DNA of 64,000 bases from Acidimicrobiia bacterium (GTDB lineage Bacteria; Actinomycetota; Acidimicrobiia; Spongiisociales; Spongiisociaceae): positions 1 through 64,000 of the forward strand of contig JAJEIM010000027.1 of NCBI GenBank assembly GCA_022827785.1. The letters run 5' to 3'. Every line of letters begins with the position of its first letter. Positions within the stretch are counted from its first letter, which is position 1. This document shows positions 8,771-16,948 of the stretch, piece by piece. The notes beneath the pieces were generated by a model. The model was not told the origin of the DNA. It searched no databases and saw only the letters and a list, made by a program, of their open reading frames with translations. The translations under genes were made by a program, and so were the position numbers.

Positions 8771-8873
8771 GGCGGCCTACCTTACGGGCGGGAGTAGGCG
8801 CCTCCCATTGCGGACGGAAAGCCGCTCCTGCCAATCCTGCAGCCCCTCCACGTCCACCAATCCGCGCTACTAA

Positions 8874-9086
8874 CGCCGACCCCTCATCGTCACGTCCAAC
8901 AAGACCTTCTCGTCTTGGGCAGAGATCTTCGGCGATGCCGTAGCCGTCGCGGCCATGGTCGACCGCCTGGTCCACCACGCAGAGGTCATCGTCCTCAAGG
9001 GCCAAAGCTACCGACCCCGGAGGCAAACGAAAGGAGATCATCCACCAACCCACCCACTAGACCGCGCAGTTTTCGACCGGCCTTAA
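8874..9086 (+). pseudogene. istB remnant (IS21-family helper ATPase, C-terminal piece)
   Basis: The frame reads RRPLIVTSNKTFSSWAEIFG, then DAVAVAAMVDRLVHHAEVI, then VLKGQSYRPRR. This is the characteristic C-terminus of IstB (RYER-x-LIVTSNKPFxxWGEIFGD... LLHHxxVIxIxGxSYR). A TAA at 8871-8873 falls where the preceding Glu codon is expected, and nothing upstream in this frame looks like IstB. Only the last third survives and the element is dead. Confidence 0.8.
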
Positions 9087-9110
9087 CCGCTCAGCATTTC
9101 AACCGGCCTT
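9071..9110. repeat. IS21-type end repeats
   Basis: TTTCGACCGGCCTT (9071-9084) and TTTCAACCGGCCTT (9097-9110) are a 26-bp-spaced direct pair just past the istB stop. Multiple short terminal repeats of this kind are typical of IS21-family ends, so this is probably the right end of the decayed element. Confidence 0.55.
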
Positions 9111-9130
9111 GACAATACAGGGGGGTGGGG

Positions 9131-9232
9131 ATGGTGGTCATCATGGTCAGAACCGTCTTCGCTGAGCCGGATCCCGAGTCCGTGTGGGCTCAGCGTCGGC
9201 GGGTGGCTGTCAGGGCCGGTTGGCTGAGCTAG
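9131..9232 (+). pseudogene. Possible IS256-family transposase fragment
   Basis: A 33-codon frame containing TVFAEPDPESVWAQRRRV resembles the conserved (S/T)xFAQPDxExVxAQxxRVV segment of IS256-type transposases. The frame stops at once afterwards. The match is short, so the call is tentative. Confidence 0.4.
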
Positions 9233-9400
9233 GGGTGGACATCATCATGTCGGAAGTGGCGGTGTTACTCCGACCGGGGGGCTGTTGCGTCTATTGGGCA
9301 TTTGTTTGGTGGCTGTTCGCGGTGGCTGGGGTGGTGTGTCCTTCTCTTGCTTCGTCGGTGGCGGCCGTTAGGATTCGGTGTGCGGGTGGAGGGTTAGGTT

Positions 9401-9880
9401 GTGGCTGAGGTGACATTTACAGGGCGGGTAGCGGGCGGGAGGGCCGCGCCTGGGGTGCCTGTGATCGTGTCGCGGGAGCCGCTGACCGCCGCGGCCCTTC
9501 CCCAGATGATGGTGGTGGACGACCCGCGGGGGCGGTATAGGTATCCGCTGTTGCAGTTCATCGTTGACTGGAACCTGTCGTCGGACCCGGCGACGTTGGT
9601 TGCTGATCCCCCGGCCTACCGGGGTGATGACCCTTTCCTCTTACCTGCGGTGGCCGTGGTCGTTCACGCTCTCGCCGACCGTGCCCGTGTCCCGATCCCT
9701 GGGTGGGTACTCGGCCATCGGGCACCGCGGGATGTGATGCTGTTCGGTTACAGATTCGACGGGGCGTACGCCCGGTGGGTCCGGCAACGGTCGCTCGACG
9801 TGTGCTCTTTCCATCGTGTCTGGTTCCATCCCCGTACGCTTGACAAGGGCACGCCTGACTGGTGGCTGCCCTGGGACTGA
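9401..9880 (+). CDS. Hypothetical protein, 159 aa, paired with nucleotidyltransferase
   Basis: A GTG start 8 bp after GGAGGG. The protein has no signal peptide. The C-terminal half (PGWVLGHRAPRDVMLFGYRF, then VRQRSLDVCSFHRVWFHPRT) is rich in His, Arg and Trp. I do not recognise the family. Its end overlaps the start of the nucleotidyltransferase-like gene by 19 bp, so the two are translationally coupled and may act as a pair, perhaps toxin/antitoxin-like. Confidence 0.6.
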   Translation: MAEVTFTGRVAGGRAAPGVPVIVSREPLTAAALPQMMVVDDPRGRYRYPLLQFIVDWNLSSDPATLVADPPAYRGDDPFLLPAVAVVVHALADRARVPIPGWVLGHRAPRDVMLFGYRFDGAYARWVRQRSLDVCSFHRVWFHPRTLDKGTPDWWLPWD

Positions 9881-11568
9881 TCCCCGACGAGGGGCTTACC
9901 CCGGCGCAGATCTACGGCTTGATGGGCGCGCTAGATCTATGGCTCATCAGCGAGATGGGTGAACTGGCCGAGCCCTGCGATCTGCTGGTGGTCGGCGGTG
10001 CTGCTGTCAGCCTGCAGTGGAACCCTGCCCGTCTGACCAACGACATAGACGTGATATCCGACATGCTGCCGGGCGGGTTGTGGGAGGGGGCGGCAGCGGT
10101 CGCCGGCGCCCAGGAGGGCGTCCGGTTGGACTGGTTGAACGACGCAGCCAAGATCGGGGCTCTCTCCCACGAGGTTGACGCTCGCCCCACCCTCCTGTAC
10201 GAGGGGAGAACCCTCCGGGTTTATGGCGCGGGGGCACGCTATGTGCTGGCCATGAAGCTTGTCGCCGGTCGGGAAGTTGACCTGGGGGACTTACCCACCC
10301 TCTTGGAGGCTGCCGCGTTCGAGTCGCTCGACGACGCTCTTGAGTGGACGGCACGAGCACACTCACACCGACAGGTCCCCGTAGCCGCCCAATACATCCT
10401 CGAGGATGCATGGGAGGAGCGCATGGCCCGCGTCGGGAAGCGCCGACCCTCGTCGGCCAGGAACTATGCCTGGCTCTCAGTACGCCCTTTTGCCGGAGCG
10501 GCCCGGGGATGGGAACTGGTGCTGGAGCAGCGCAGCGGGGATACCCGGACCGGGGGCCCCGAGTATCCCTCGATGGAGTCCGCTCTCGGGGCGTCCGACT
10601 TCGCCCGTTCGGTTCTCGACGCCCACGGGTTGCTCCGGTTCGAGAAGTGGGAACAGGGCGGGGAGCTAGGTGGATCGGTGCCGGGGGACCCTCGACCCGT
10701 GATGCTGCTGGTACCGCAAGCGGATGGCTGGGTGTTGCAGGTGACCGACGCGGGCGGAGAGCGAGTTGCAACTTCCCAAACCTACCCAACCCACGACGAG
10801 GCCTCCGCCGCTCAGGACTTTCTCCACAGTGTTGGCAGGACAGTTGGTACTCCGCAGCCGCGTAGCCCCCTACAGGTCCGTGTGTCCTCGGTCTGTGCCT
10901 GCCGACTAACAGAGCACAGGTGCCGCCACCACAACCACCCCTCCCCGGAAGACAACCCGACGCCGGCGGCGGCGGACGAGCGGTTAGACACCACCCGCCC
11001 CACCGGCGAACCACGCCGTTCCGTCACCATGGGCGTCCATGTCCGTCCCTACCCACTCGACAACCAAGGCTGGGAAGTAGCCACGACCCAACCCAACGGC
11101 TCCCCACGCCCGCTTTCTGGTCCGCACCCGACCCCCGAAGAAGCCGACGCCGCCCGCGACTTCATAGTGCGACTCGTGAACATCCACCCCCAACTACACA
11201 TCCTCGGTTGGAACCCGCATCGACACCCCAACCCCGACATGGACTACAAGCCCCCACCCCGAGACCAGGTACCCACCGTCGGGATCTACTCACCCAACCG
11301 GGACGGCCCCTGGTATGTGCAATGCCGCAACCCCGACAACACGGTGGACGCCACCTCACCCCCTTACCCAACCCACCAGGCAGCCACCGACACGCTGGAC
11401 CAACTCGGACTACTCAGCATCTCCACCACCGACCTGGACCTCGACCAGCGAGTCGCCGCAGAGCCCACCTCCACCACCTGCCGCTGCTCGCTAAAAGGGT
11501 GGCGCTGCGAGCACATCGAAGTCGAGGGCCCCAAACCCGAATACAGAGGGCCATCCCTCGGGCTCTGA
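9862..11568 (+). CDS. Nucleotidyltransferase-fold protein with C-terminal repeat tail
   Basis: A 568-aa protein starting at GTG 9862 inside the upstream gene. Residues about 1-190 resemble DUF6036/AbiEii-like nucleotidyltransferases: LLVVGGAAVSLQWNPARLTN followed by DIDVI gives the GG...DxD signature, and YVLAMKLVAGREVDLGDL is the usual downstream helix. From about 205 there are four divergent repeats with the pattern W-E/V-(L/V)-x(n)-YPT/HPT-x-EA-x(4)-DF (starting near GWELVL, GWVLQV, GWEVAT and GPWYVQ). These resemble DUF2188/YegP-like modules. Two Cys/His pairs (CACRLTEHRCRHH and TCRCSLKGWRCEH) follow repeats two and four. The fusion is unusual; the role may be antitoxin-like nucleotidyl transfer with a binding tail (inference). 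Confidence 0.65.
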   Translation: MAALGLIPDEGLTPAQIYGLMGALDLWLISEMGELAEPCDLLVVGGAAVSLQWNPARLTNDIDVISDMLPGGLWEGAAAVAGAQEGVRLDWLNDAAKIGALSHEVDARPTLLYEGRTLRVYGAGARYVLAMKLVAGREVDLGDLPTLLEAAAFESLDDALEWTARAHSHRQVPVAAQYILEDAWEERMARVGKRRPSSARNYAWLSVRPFAGAARGWELVLEQRSGDTRTGGPEYPSMESALGASDFARSVLDAHGLLRFEKWEQGGELGGSVPGDPRPVMLLVPQADGWVLQVTDAGGERVATSQTYPTHDEASAAQDFLHSVGRTVGTPQPRSPLQVRVSSVCACRLTEHRCRHHNHPSPEDNPTPAAADERLDTTRPTGEPRRSVTMGVHVRPYPLDNQGWEVATTQPNGSPRPLSGPHPTPEEADAARDFIVRLVNIHPQLHILGWNPHRHPNPDMDYKPPPRDQVPTVGIYSPNRDGPWYVQCRNPDNTVDATSPPYPTHQAATDTLDQLGLLSISTTDLDLDQRVAAEPTSTTCRCSLKGWRCEHIEVEGPKPEYRGPSLGL

Positions 11569-12087
11569 CACCAGGCTCCACCACACCCGCCAGATCACAG
11601 TCGCCCACTAGCCCAGCCTCTTAACCTGAATCCACCGGTCGGGTCTTCAGAGACACCCCGGTCACCATCAGAACCTCACCCACGACCAGGCACTGACCCC
11701 CGCACAGTTGTTGACGATCCCCAAAAGCCCGGCTGACCTGGCACCGGCCGGCTACCGAACCGCTGCCACCCCAACAGCCCTCAGAACGCTACTAGCCAAC
11801 GCGTGGCACATACTCGGCAACGAGGTGGACCACCACACAACGATGGGAACTCGCAGCGGTAGCCGCCGGTATCACCGGGATGCCCGCAGAGTACGTGATA
11901 GGGCTGGCAACGCTGCCCACCCCCGAGCAGGAGATGCCGCGGCTGCCAGCCTGTACGGGAGTCGTTGGCGGTTGACCTCGGTGACCGGTGCGTTGCTGCG
12001 GGTGTTGCGTTCTTCTTCAACCAAAGGGGCGACACCGAGAGGTGTTGCTCTCGATCAGGGTTCACCGACCTCGCCGTAGGTTCGGCA
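11569..12087. other. Intergenic, possible decayed gene
   Basis: Across about 11640-11960 the plus strand reads coherently (ALTPAQLLTIPKSPADLAPA, then TALRTLLANAWHILGNEV). It then continues after a frame change as WELAAVAAGITGMPAEYVIG and LATLPTPEQEMPRLP. This looks like a frameshifted gene without a good start. I cannot name it. Confidence 0.35.
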
Positions 12088-12408
12088 TCAGCTTGGTAGC
12101 TGTTCAACCAAGCGAGGGACATCAACCGTCGCAATCTGCCATAGCAGGTTGTAGTCGATGTTGTCGTATTCGTGGGCTATCACATTCCGTAACCCAACGA
12201 CAGCCGGCCACGGTATGTGCGGATAGGCGTCCGTAGCCCCTTGACTCAAGCGATTCGCGGCTTCCCCAATGTTCTGCAAGCATCGTTCCATAGCCCACCG
12301 GGGCATCAAATCCTCGCCAATAAACGCATCAAAGCCTAACGCCACGATCTTGCGGACCTCGTTACAGAAGTAAAGGATGTCCTCTATGTGAACCGTGTCT
12401 TGACTCAA
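12088..12408 (-). CDS. hepT: HepT-family (DUF86) ribonuclease toxin
   Basis: A 106-aa all-helical protein with the HepT signature R-x4-H-x-Y (RNVIAHEYDNIDY, about residues 73-85) and the family ALERCLQNIGEAANRLS-type helix (here MERCLQNIGEAANRLS). HepT proteins are RNase/HEPN toxins neutralised by AMPylation from an MNT-type antitoxin. The start overlaps the end of the antitoxin gene by 4 bp. The full motif suggests an active toxin. Confidence 0.9.
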   Translation of the reverse strand: MSQDTVHIEDILYFCNEVRKIVALGFDAFIGEDLMPRWAMERCLQNIGEAANRLSQGATDAYPHIPWPAVVGLRNVIAHEYDNIDYNLLWQIATVDVPRLVEQLPS

Positions 12409-12746
12409 AGCAGCGCTGCTTCACTGAGGATGGCCTTGCGGCGAGTGGGCGATCTCTTACTTTGGAGGACTCCATTCATGCTGGAGACATCAACCTTGTA
12501 TCCGGTCAATTCCTCAAGGGCGTGCTGCATTCGGATGAGGTCAAAGAGGCTGGAGCCCTCCTCGAAGGTCACCAGTAAGTCAACGTCGCTGTCTGGCGTG
12601 TCGTCGCCGCGCTGCACGGACCCAAAAAGCCGTGCCTCCTTGCCCCGATGAGACCGCACTACCTCGCGTATCTTCTGTCTCATGTCATCGTCAAGCATCG
12701 CCGACGGAGGAAGCCTTGGTTCTGAAGGGTCCAACAAGCTGCTCAT
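12405..12746 (-). CDS. mntA: MntA-type nucleotidyltransferase antitoxin
   Basis: A 113-aa minimal nucleotidyltransferase. LFGSVQRGDDTPDSDVDLLV (about residues 40-59) is the GSX10DXD active-site motif of MNT antitoxins, which AMPylate their HepT partner. The gene is first in a two-gene operon with hepT (ATGA-type overlap). The N-terminal ~18 residues before MLDDDMRQK may be optional; an internal ATG is available there. Confidence 0.9.
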   Translation of the reverse strand: MSSLLDPSEPRLPPSAMLDDDMRQKIREVVRSHRGKEARLFGSVQRGDDTPDSDVDLLVTFEEGSSLFDLIRMQHALEELTGYKVDVSSMNGVLQSKRSPTRRKAILSEAALL

Positions 12747-13182
12747 ACCTACATCCCGCCACTGAACACCATTCTACCAACAGCCGCCACGGCCGACCGG
12801 CCGTTAGACAACCTACCTGCTCGTACAAGGTCACATCCGCTTCGAGCCAGAACCCCGCCCCCGGACCTGAGAGACAGGCCGAAAGATCCCCACAAAGGCG
12901 CTCCAGACGCCAGACTTCAGTTTGGATCAGACCCGCCCTCCGGAGTGGAGTCACTCTTGTGGTGTACGGGGTGAGGGTCCTTAGATTCAGACAACGATCC
13001 GTTGCGGGAGATGGTTTGTAGCCTCGCGCAGGGTTGATGTCCGCGGAACTGAGATGCAATCTGTGGAGCGTCGCCGGCCAGCAGCGGGGCCGGATCGCAG
13101 GAACCATCCTACAAATAAACGGTATATAGCCTGATAACCAGAGATCACATATAGGTCCTGACCTGGGGATATATAGCCTTTT
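12747..13182. other. Gene-free junction next to ssrA 3' end
   Basis: About 436 bp between the HepT/MntA module and the tmRNA 3' end. Near ssrA it becomes AT-rich and contains TATATAGCC twice, at 13124-13132 and 13169-13177. No gene seen; it is the likely boundary of the accessory island. Confidence 0.5.
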
Positions 13183-13540
13183 GTGGTGGAGGTGCGGGGA
13201 ATCGAACCCCGGTCCGTCGGTACTTCGGTGGCGGCGTCTCCGAGCGCAGCCGATGGCGAGCCTTCAGGCGGTCGGACTCCATCGGCGAGTGACCGTCCGC
13301 CCTACACCCGGATAGATCTCGACTCCCCGGTCCGGGCATCCCGGAGAGCCCATCCTGCTAAGCGACGCCCACTCCGAAGGGGGCAGGAACCCCTCCGGGG
13401 GACGGGCTACCTTTCTCTAGGCAGCCAGTGCAAGGTTTGGCTTGGCACTTATGGTTGTTACCGGCTGTTTAGCGAGGACTCCGGTGACCTCGGCTCGCTT
13501 CCGACACCTCTACTACCGACGTCGAAACCTGTTCACCCCC
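13183..13540 (-). ncRNA. ssrA: tmRNA (ssrA)
   Basis: A 358-nt transfer-messenger RNA. The 5' end GGGGGTG (13540 downward) pairs with CACCTCC before the 3' ACCA (13183). The T-arm reads GGTTCGATTCC and the 5' tRNA-like part has AACAGGTTTCGACG. The tag frame reads GCT AAA CAG CCG ... GCA CTG GCT GCC TAG, giving AKQPVTTISAKPNLALAA as the proposed degradation tag, with the ALAA ending typical of actinobacteria. The resume codon GCT is inferred, not proven. The gene follows smpB on the same strand, so the two trans-translation partners are adjacent. Its 3' end borders the accessory island. Confidence 0.93.
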
Positions 13541-13613
13541 AATGGAGCTTGTCCGAACAGTCTACACCCGCCCCGCGACAAGCAGCCACGGCGACTGGGC
13601 ACACGTCAATCGC

Positions 13614-14093
13614 TCACCGAGAGCGTCCCCGCTCTGACATGGCCCGGCGAGCCTCCCGCTCCATGTCGCGGGCCTTCAACTTCTCCCGCTTGTCGTAGCG
13701 GCGGGACCCGCGGCCGATCCCTATCAGCACCTTGACCCGCCCGTTCTTCCAGTACATCCTGATCGGCACGATGGCGAGGCGCTGTTCCTGAACGCGCCGG
13801 TTGATCCGCTCGATCTCCCGGCTGTGGAGGAGTAGCTTGCGCTCCCGCTTGGCTTCGTGGCCACCGTGACGGGCCATCTCGTAGGGAGCGATATGCATCC
13901 CCACCAGCCACGCCTCGCCGCTGCGTACCAGGCCGTAGGCCTCTCGCAACTGGACCTGGCCCGCCCGCAAGCTCTTCACCTCGGAGCCGGTCAGCACGAT
14001 ACCGGCCTCGTACTCCTCCTCGAACACGTAGTCGAACCGCGCCCGGCGGTTGGCGGCAATGCGCGAGCCCGGGTCCTTCTTCTTCGGATTCAC
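13614..14093 (-). CDS. smpB: SsrA-binding protein SmpB
   Basis: A 159-aa SmpB. It binds the tRNA-like domain of tmRNA and takes it to stalled ribosomes. Diagnostic stretches are ANRRARFDYVFEEEYEAGIV, LTGSEVKSLRAGQVQLREAY and KVLIGIGRGSRRYDKREKLK with the basic C-terminal tail. I start at GTG 14093 (VNPKKKDPG), preceded by GGGGTGA at good spacing; the frame is open further upstream but overlaps the M23 gene and has no family similarity there. It lies 22 bp after the M23 peptidase gene and directly before ssrA. Confidence 0.96.
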   Translation of the reverse strand: MNPKKKDPGSRIAANRRARFDYVFEEEYEAGIVLTGSEVKSLRAGQVQLREAYGLVRSGEAWLVGMHIAPYEMARHGGHEAKRERKLLLHSREIERINRRVQEQRLAIVPIRMYWKNGRVKVLIGIGRGSRRYDKREKLKARDMEREARRAMSERGRSR

Positions 14094-14115
14094 GATCTCA
14101 CCCCATGAACTGACG

Positions 14116-15327
14116 TCAGCGCGGAAGGTAGAGCATGGGATCGACCGGGCTGCCGACCTCCCGCACCTCGAAATGCAGGTGGGGACCGGTGCAGAAGCCG
14201 CTGCATCCGACGTACGCCACCACGTCACCCGCCTGCACCTCCTCGCCCCTGGTCACCGCGATCCGGGACGCATGGGCGTAGAGGCTCGACAGGCCGCCAC
14301 CGTGGTCCACCACCACGGTCCGCCCGTAACCTCCCCAGGTCCCCGCCAGGATCACCGTGCCGTTGGCGGCGGCATGGATGGGCTCGCCGGTACTGCCCCG
14401 GAGGTCGATCCCGGTGTGCAGGCGCCGGTCCCCGAAGATGGGATGGACACGCCACCCGTAGGGCGACGTGAGGGCGCCGCCCACCGGCCAGGCCAGCACG
14501 CCCGGCGCCCGTCCCTCCCGGACCTGGCGCCGGAGGATCTCGAGTTCGATCCGCTTGGACTCGGCCTCGAGGGCCGCCACATGGTCCTCATGGTCCTCGA
14601 TCTCGCCGATCACCTCGGCCAGCAACGTCTCCTGCTTGTCCAACTCCTCGCCGAGTTGCTCCCGCGCCGAGGCCACCTCCGCCCGGTACTGCTCGGCCAG
14701 CGCCTGCTCCGCCTGCAGCCGGGCAAGCAACTCCGCTTCGCGCTCCTGTTCCCGGACCAGTTCCTCCTGGCGGGTCACCTCCTGGCGCTCGAGGATCTCG
14801 AGCGAATGCAGCAGTAACTCCGTGTCCTCCAGCAGGCGGCGGGAATACTCCAGCCTGATCGAATTTGACTCCGGATCCCACGCACCGGCGAACAGGGAGT
14901 TGATCCCGGTCGCGCTGCTCATGTACATCTCCACGGTCCGGTCCCGTAGAGACTCCCCGGTGATCCGCTGATCCAGCCTTGTCTTGGCCAGCTCGGCGTC
15001 CATCAACCTGACCCGGCGGCTGAGACCCGTGAAAGCATCCTGGCTGACCGCTAACGCCGCGTCCGCCGTGGTCAACTGATCCTCCGCCGCCCAGAGTTGA
15101 ACCCTCAACTCCTCCATGCGAAGCTCCGTTTCCTCGATCTGCTCGACGTACGCCGTGCGCTCCGCCTCGGCGCTGTTGATCAGGCGCTCCAGCTCAGCCA
15201 TCTGCCGCTCAACCTGGGAAAGGCGGTCCTCCTCGTTCTGGGCCTCCACGAGCACGGGTACTGCCGCGGTGATCCCCAGCACGGCCATGACCAATCCCCT
15301 GACCAGCCAGCGCCGGCGCACGGTCAT
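14116..15327 (-). CDS. EnvC-like coiled-coil M23 peptidase
   Basis: A 403-aa exported protein. An N-terminal signal sequence (LVMAVLGITAAVPVLVEAQ) precedes a long coiled coil (about 33-275, Glu/Leu-rich heptads). The C-terminal LytM/M23 domain (about 285-400) keeps the Zn ligands: HTGIDLRGS gives H-x3-D and HLHFEV gives H-x-H. The motif set is complete, so it may be an active glycyl-type endopeptidase rather than a degenerate amidase activator. The start overlaps the ftsX stop by 4 bp. In many bacteria FtsEX controls such a coiled-coil hydrolase (RipC, PcsB, EnvC) at the division site, and that is the inferred role. Confidence 0.92.
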   Translation of the reverse strand: MTVRRRWLVRGLVMAVLGITAAVPVLVEAQNEEDRLSQVERQMAELERLINSAEAERTAYVEQIEETELRMEELRVQLWAAEDQLTTADAALAVSQDAFTGLSRRVRLMDAELAKTRLDQRITGESLRDRTVEMYMSSATGINSLFAGAWDPESNSIRLEYSRRLLEDTELLLHSLEILERQEVTRQEELVREQEREAELLARLQAEQALAEQYRAEVASAREQLGEELDKQETLLAEVIGEIEDHEDHVAALEAESKRIELEILRRQVREGRAPGVLAWPVGGALTSPYGWRVHPIFGDRRLHTGIDLRGSTGEPIHAAANGTVILAGTWGGYGRTVVVDHGGGLSSLYAHASRIAVTRGEEVQAGDVVAYVGCSGFCTGPHLHFEVREVGSPVDPMLYLPR

Positions 15328-16196
15328 ACCCTCAGGAAGCGTCTCAGCCCGAGGCTGCTCCCGATGAATCCCGCCAGACCGCCGAATGCGAGGATCAGGA
15401 TGGTCCGGCTCAGCAGGAATCCGGGGTCAACCTGGAAGCGGATCAGAATGTCGGTCGGTATTCGCTCGAGCAGGTTGTGACTGGCGAAGACCGCCGCCGC
15501 CGCGAGACCGCCCCCCAGCAAGCCAACCGTGGCGCCTTCGATGATGAACGGAACGCGGATGAACCAGTTACCGGCGCCGACCAGCTTCATGATGGCGATC
15601 TCCTCCCGCCGGGCGTAGATCGCCATGCGGATGGTGTTGGCGATCAGGACTACTGCCGACGCCCCCATGAGAACCACCAGGCCTATACCGATGGAGTTGA
15701 GCACTCCGGTGAGGCTGAGCAGCCGTTCGATCCCCTCGCTGAACACCGAGAGGCGCCTCAGGAGCGGGTGGCCCACCAGCCGGAACTGGACCTCCTGGTA
15801 GGTCGATATGTCGTCGAGTTCCACCCGGATCGAGGCAGGAAGATCGGCTGCCGTCACGGTCGCCGCCAGCGCCGGCTGGTCGCTGTAAATCTCCAGGAAC
15901 TCCTGGTAGGCGCCTGCCTTGTCCATGTACCAGGCGTTCTTAACCTCCGGATAGTCGTTGATCTGCTCCAGGAGCTCGCTGTGGGCCACCGGACCACCCT
16001 CGTCCTTGAGGAAGATGATCAGGTGGTCACCCTCCTGCCATTGCAGGGTGTTGACCCGCACCAGCTCGTTGAACACCAGGGCGCCGAATGCCAGGGCCAG
16101 AGACACGAACACGGCCAGGACGGCGCCGGTCGCCACCAGGGCGTTGCGGCGCAGATTGACGAAGGCCTCGCCGATCAGGAAGAGGAGGGTGCTCAC
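15324..16196 (-). CDS. ftsX: Cell-division ABC transporter permease FtsX
   Basis: A 290-aa membrane protein with the FtsX layout: one TM near the N-terminus (about 20-42), a large extracellular loop (about 45-165, with MDKAGAYQEFLEIY as in the actinobacterial loop), and three C-terminal TMs. It partners with FtsE. The gene starts inside the ftsE stop (ATGA overlap) and overlaps the M23 gene the same way, so ftsE-ftsX-M23 is one coupled operon. Confidence 0.96.
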   Translation of the reverse strand: MSTLLFLIGEAFVNLRRNALVATGAVLAVFVSLALAFGALVFNELVRVNTLQWQEGDHLIIFLKDEGGPVAHSELLEQINDYPEVKNAWYMDKAGAYQEFLEIYSDQPALAATVTAADLPASIRVELDDISTYQEVQFRLVGHPLLRRLSVFSEGIERLLSLTGVLNSIGIGLVVLMGASAVVLIANTIRMAIYARREEIAIMKLVGAGNWFIRVPFIIEGATVGLLGGGLAAAAVFASHNLLERIPTDILIRFQVDPGFLLSRTILILAFGGLAGFIGSSLGLRRFLRV

Positions 16197-16885
16197 GACT
16201 CGTCGGAGGATTCGTAGCCCGACTCGCCCTGGTCACGGACCACCCGTCCCCGGTCGAGCTGGACCACCCGGCGGCGCATCGCATCCACGATGGCGAAGTC
16301 GTGGGTGGCCATCATCACCGTGGTTCCGGTGCGGTTGATCCGGTCGAGCAGCCTCATGATGCCCACCGAGGTGGCCGGGTCGAGGTTGCCGGTCGGCTCA
16401 TCGGCCAGCAGGATCGGCGGCCGGTTGACGAAGGCACGGGCGATGGACACCCGTTGCTGCTCACCGCCCGACAGTTGCCGGGGATAGCGATCGGTCTTGG
16501 CCGACAGGCCCACCAGTTCCAGCACCGTATTGACCTGGCGGCGCACGATGGAGCGAGGACAACCGGTCACCTTGAGGGCGAAGGCCACGTTCTCCGCCAC
16601 CGTCTTGTTGGGCAGCAGCTTGAAATCCTGGAAGACGGTTCCTACGGTGCGGCGGAGGTACGGAACCCGCCAGGTGGGGAGCTTGGTGATGTCCTTGCCG
16701 GCCACCCATATCTTTCCCCGGGTCACTTTCTCCTCTCGCAGGCACATCCGGATCAGCGTGGACTTGCCCGAACCGGACGGACCCACCAGGAAGACGAACT
16801 CGCCCTTGCGAACGTCCATGCTCACTTCCTGGACCGCCACCACCCCACCGTCATAGACCTTGGCAACATTATGCAGTCGGATCAT
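16193..16885 (-). CDS. ftsE: Cell-division ATP-binding protein FtsE
   Basis: A 230-aa ABC ATPase. Walker A is GPSGSGKST (about 36-44), the signature LSGGEQQRVSIARAF (about 139) and Walker B ILLADEPTGNLDP, with a switch His in MMATHDF. It is of normal length for FtsE and is first of the coupled ftsE-ftsX-M23 genes, 63 bp after prfB. It drives FtsX conformational change to gate peptidoglycan hydrolysis during division (established for the family). Confidence 0.97.
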   Translation of the reverse strand: MIRLHNVAKVYDGGVVAVQEVSMDVRKGEFVFLVGPSGSGKSTLIRMCLREEKVTRGKIWVAGKDITKLPTWRVPYLRRTVGTVFQDFKLLPNKTVAENVAFALKVTGCPRSIVRRQVNTVLELVGLSAKTDRYPRQLSGGEQQRVSIARAFVNRPPILLADEPTGNLDPATSVGIMRLLDRINRTGTTVMMATHDFAIVDAMRRRVVQLDRGRVVRDQGESGYESSDES

Positions 16886-16948
16886 GAACGTCCCTGTCCC
16901 ACCGAGTCCGGAAGCGTACGGGATGCTGAGATTACCAACGGGTCCTGG

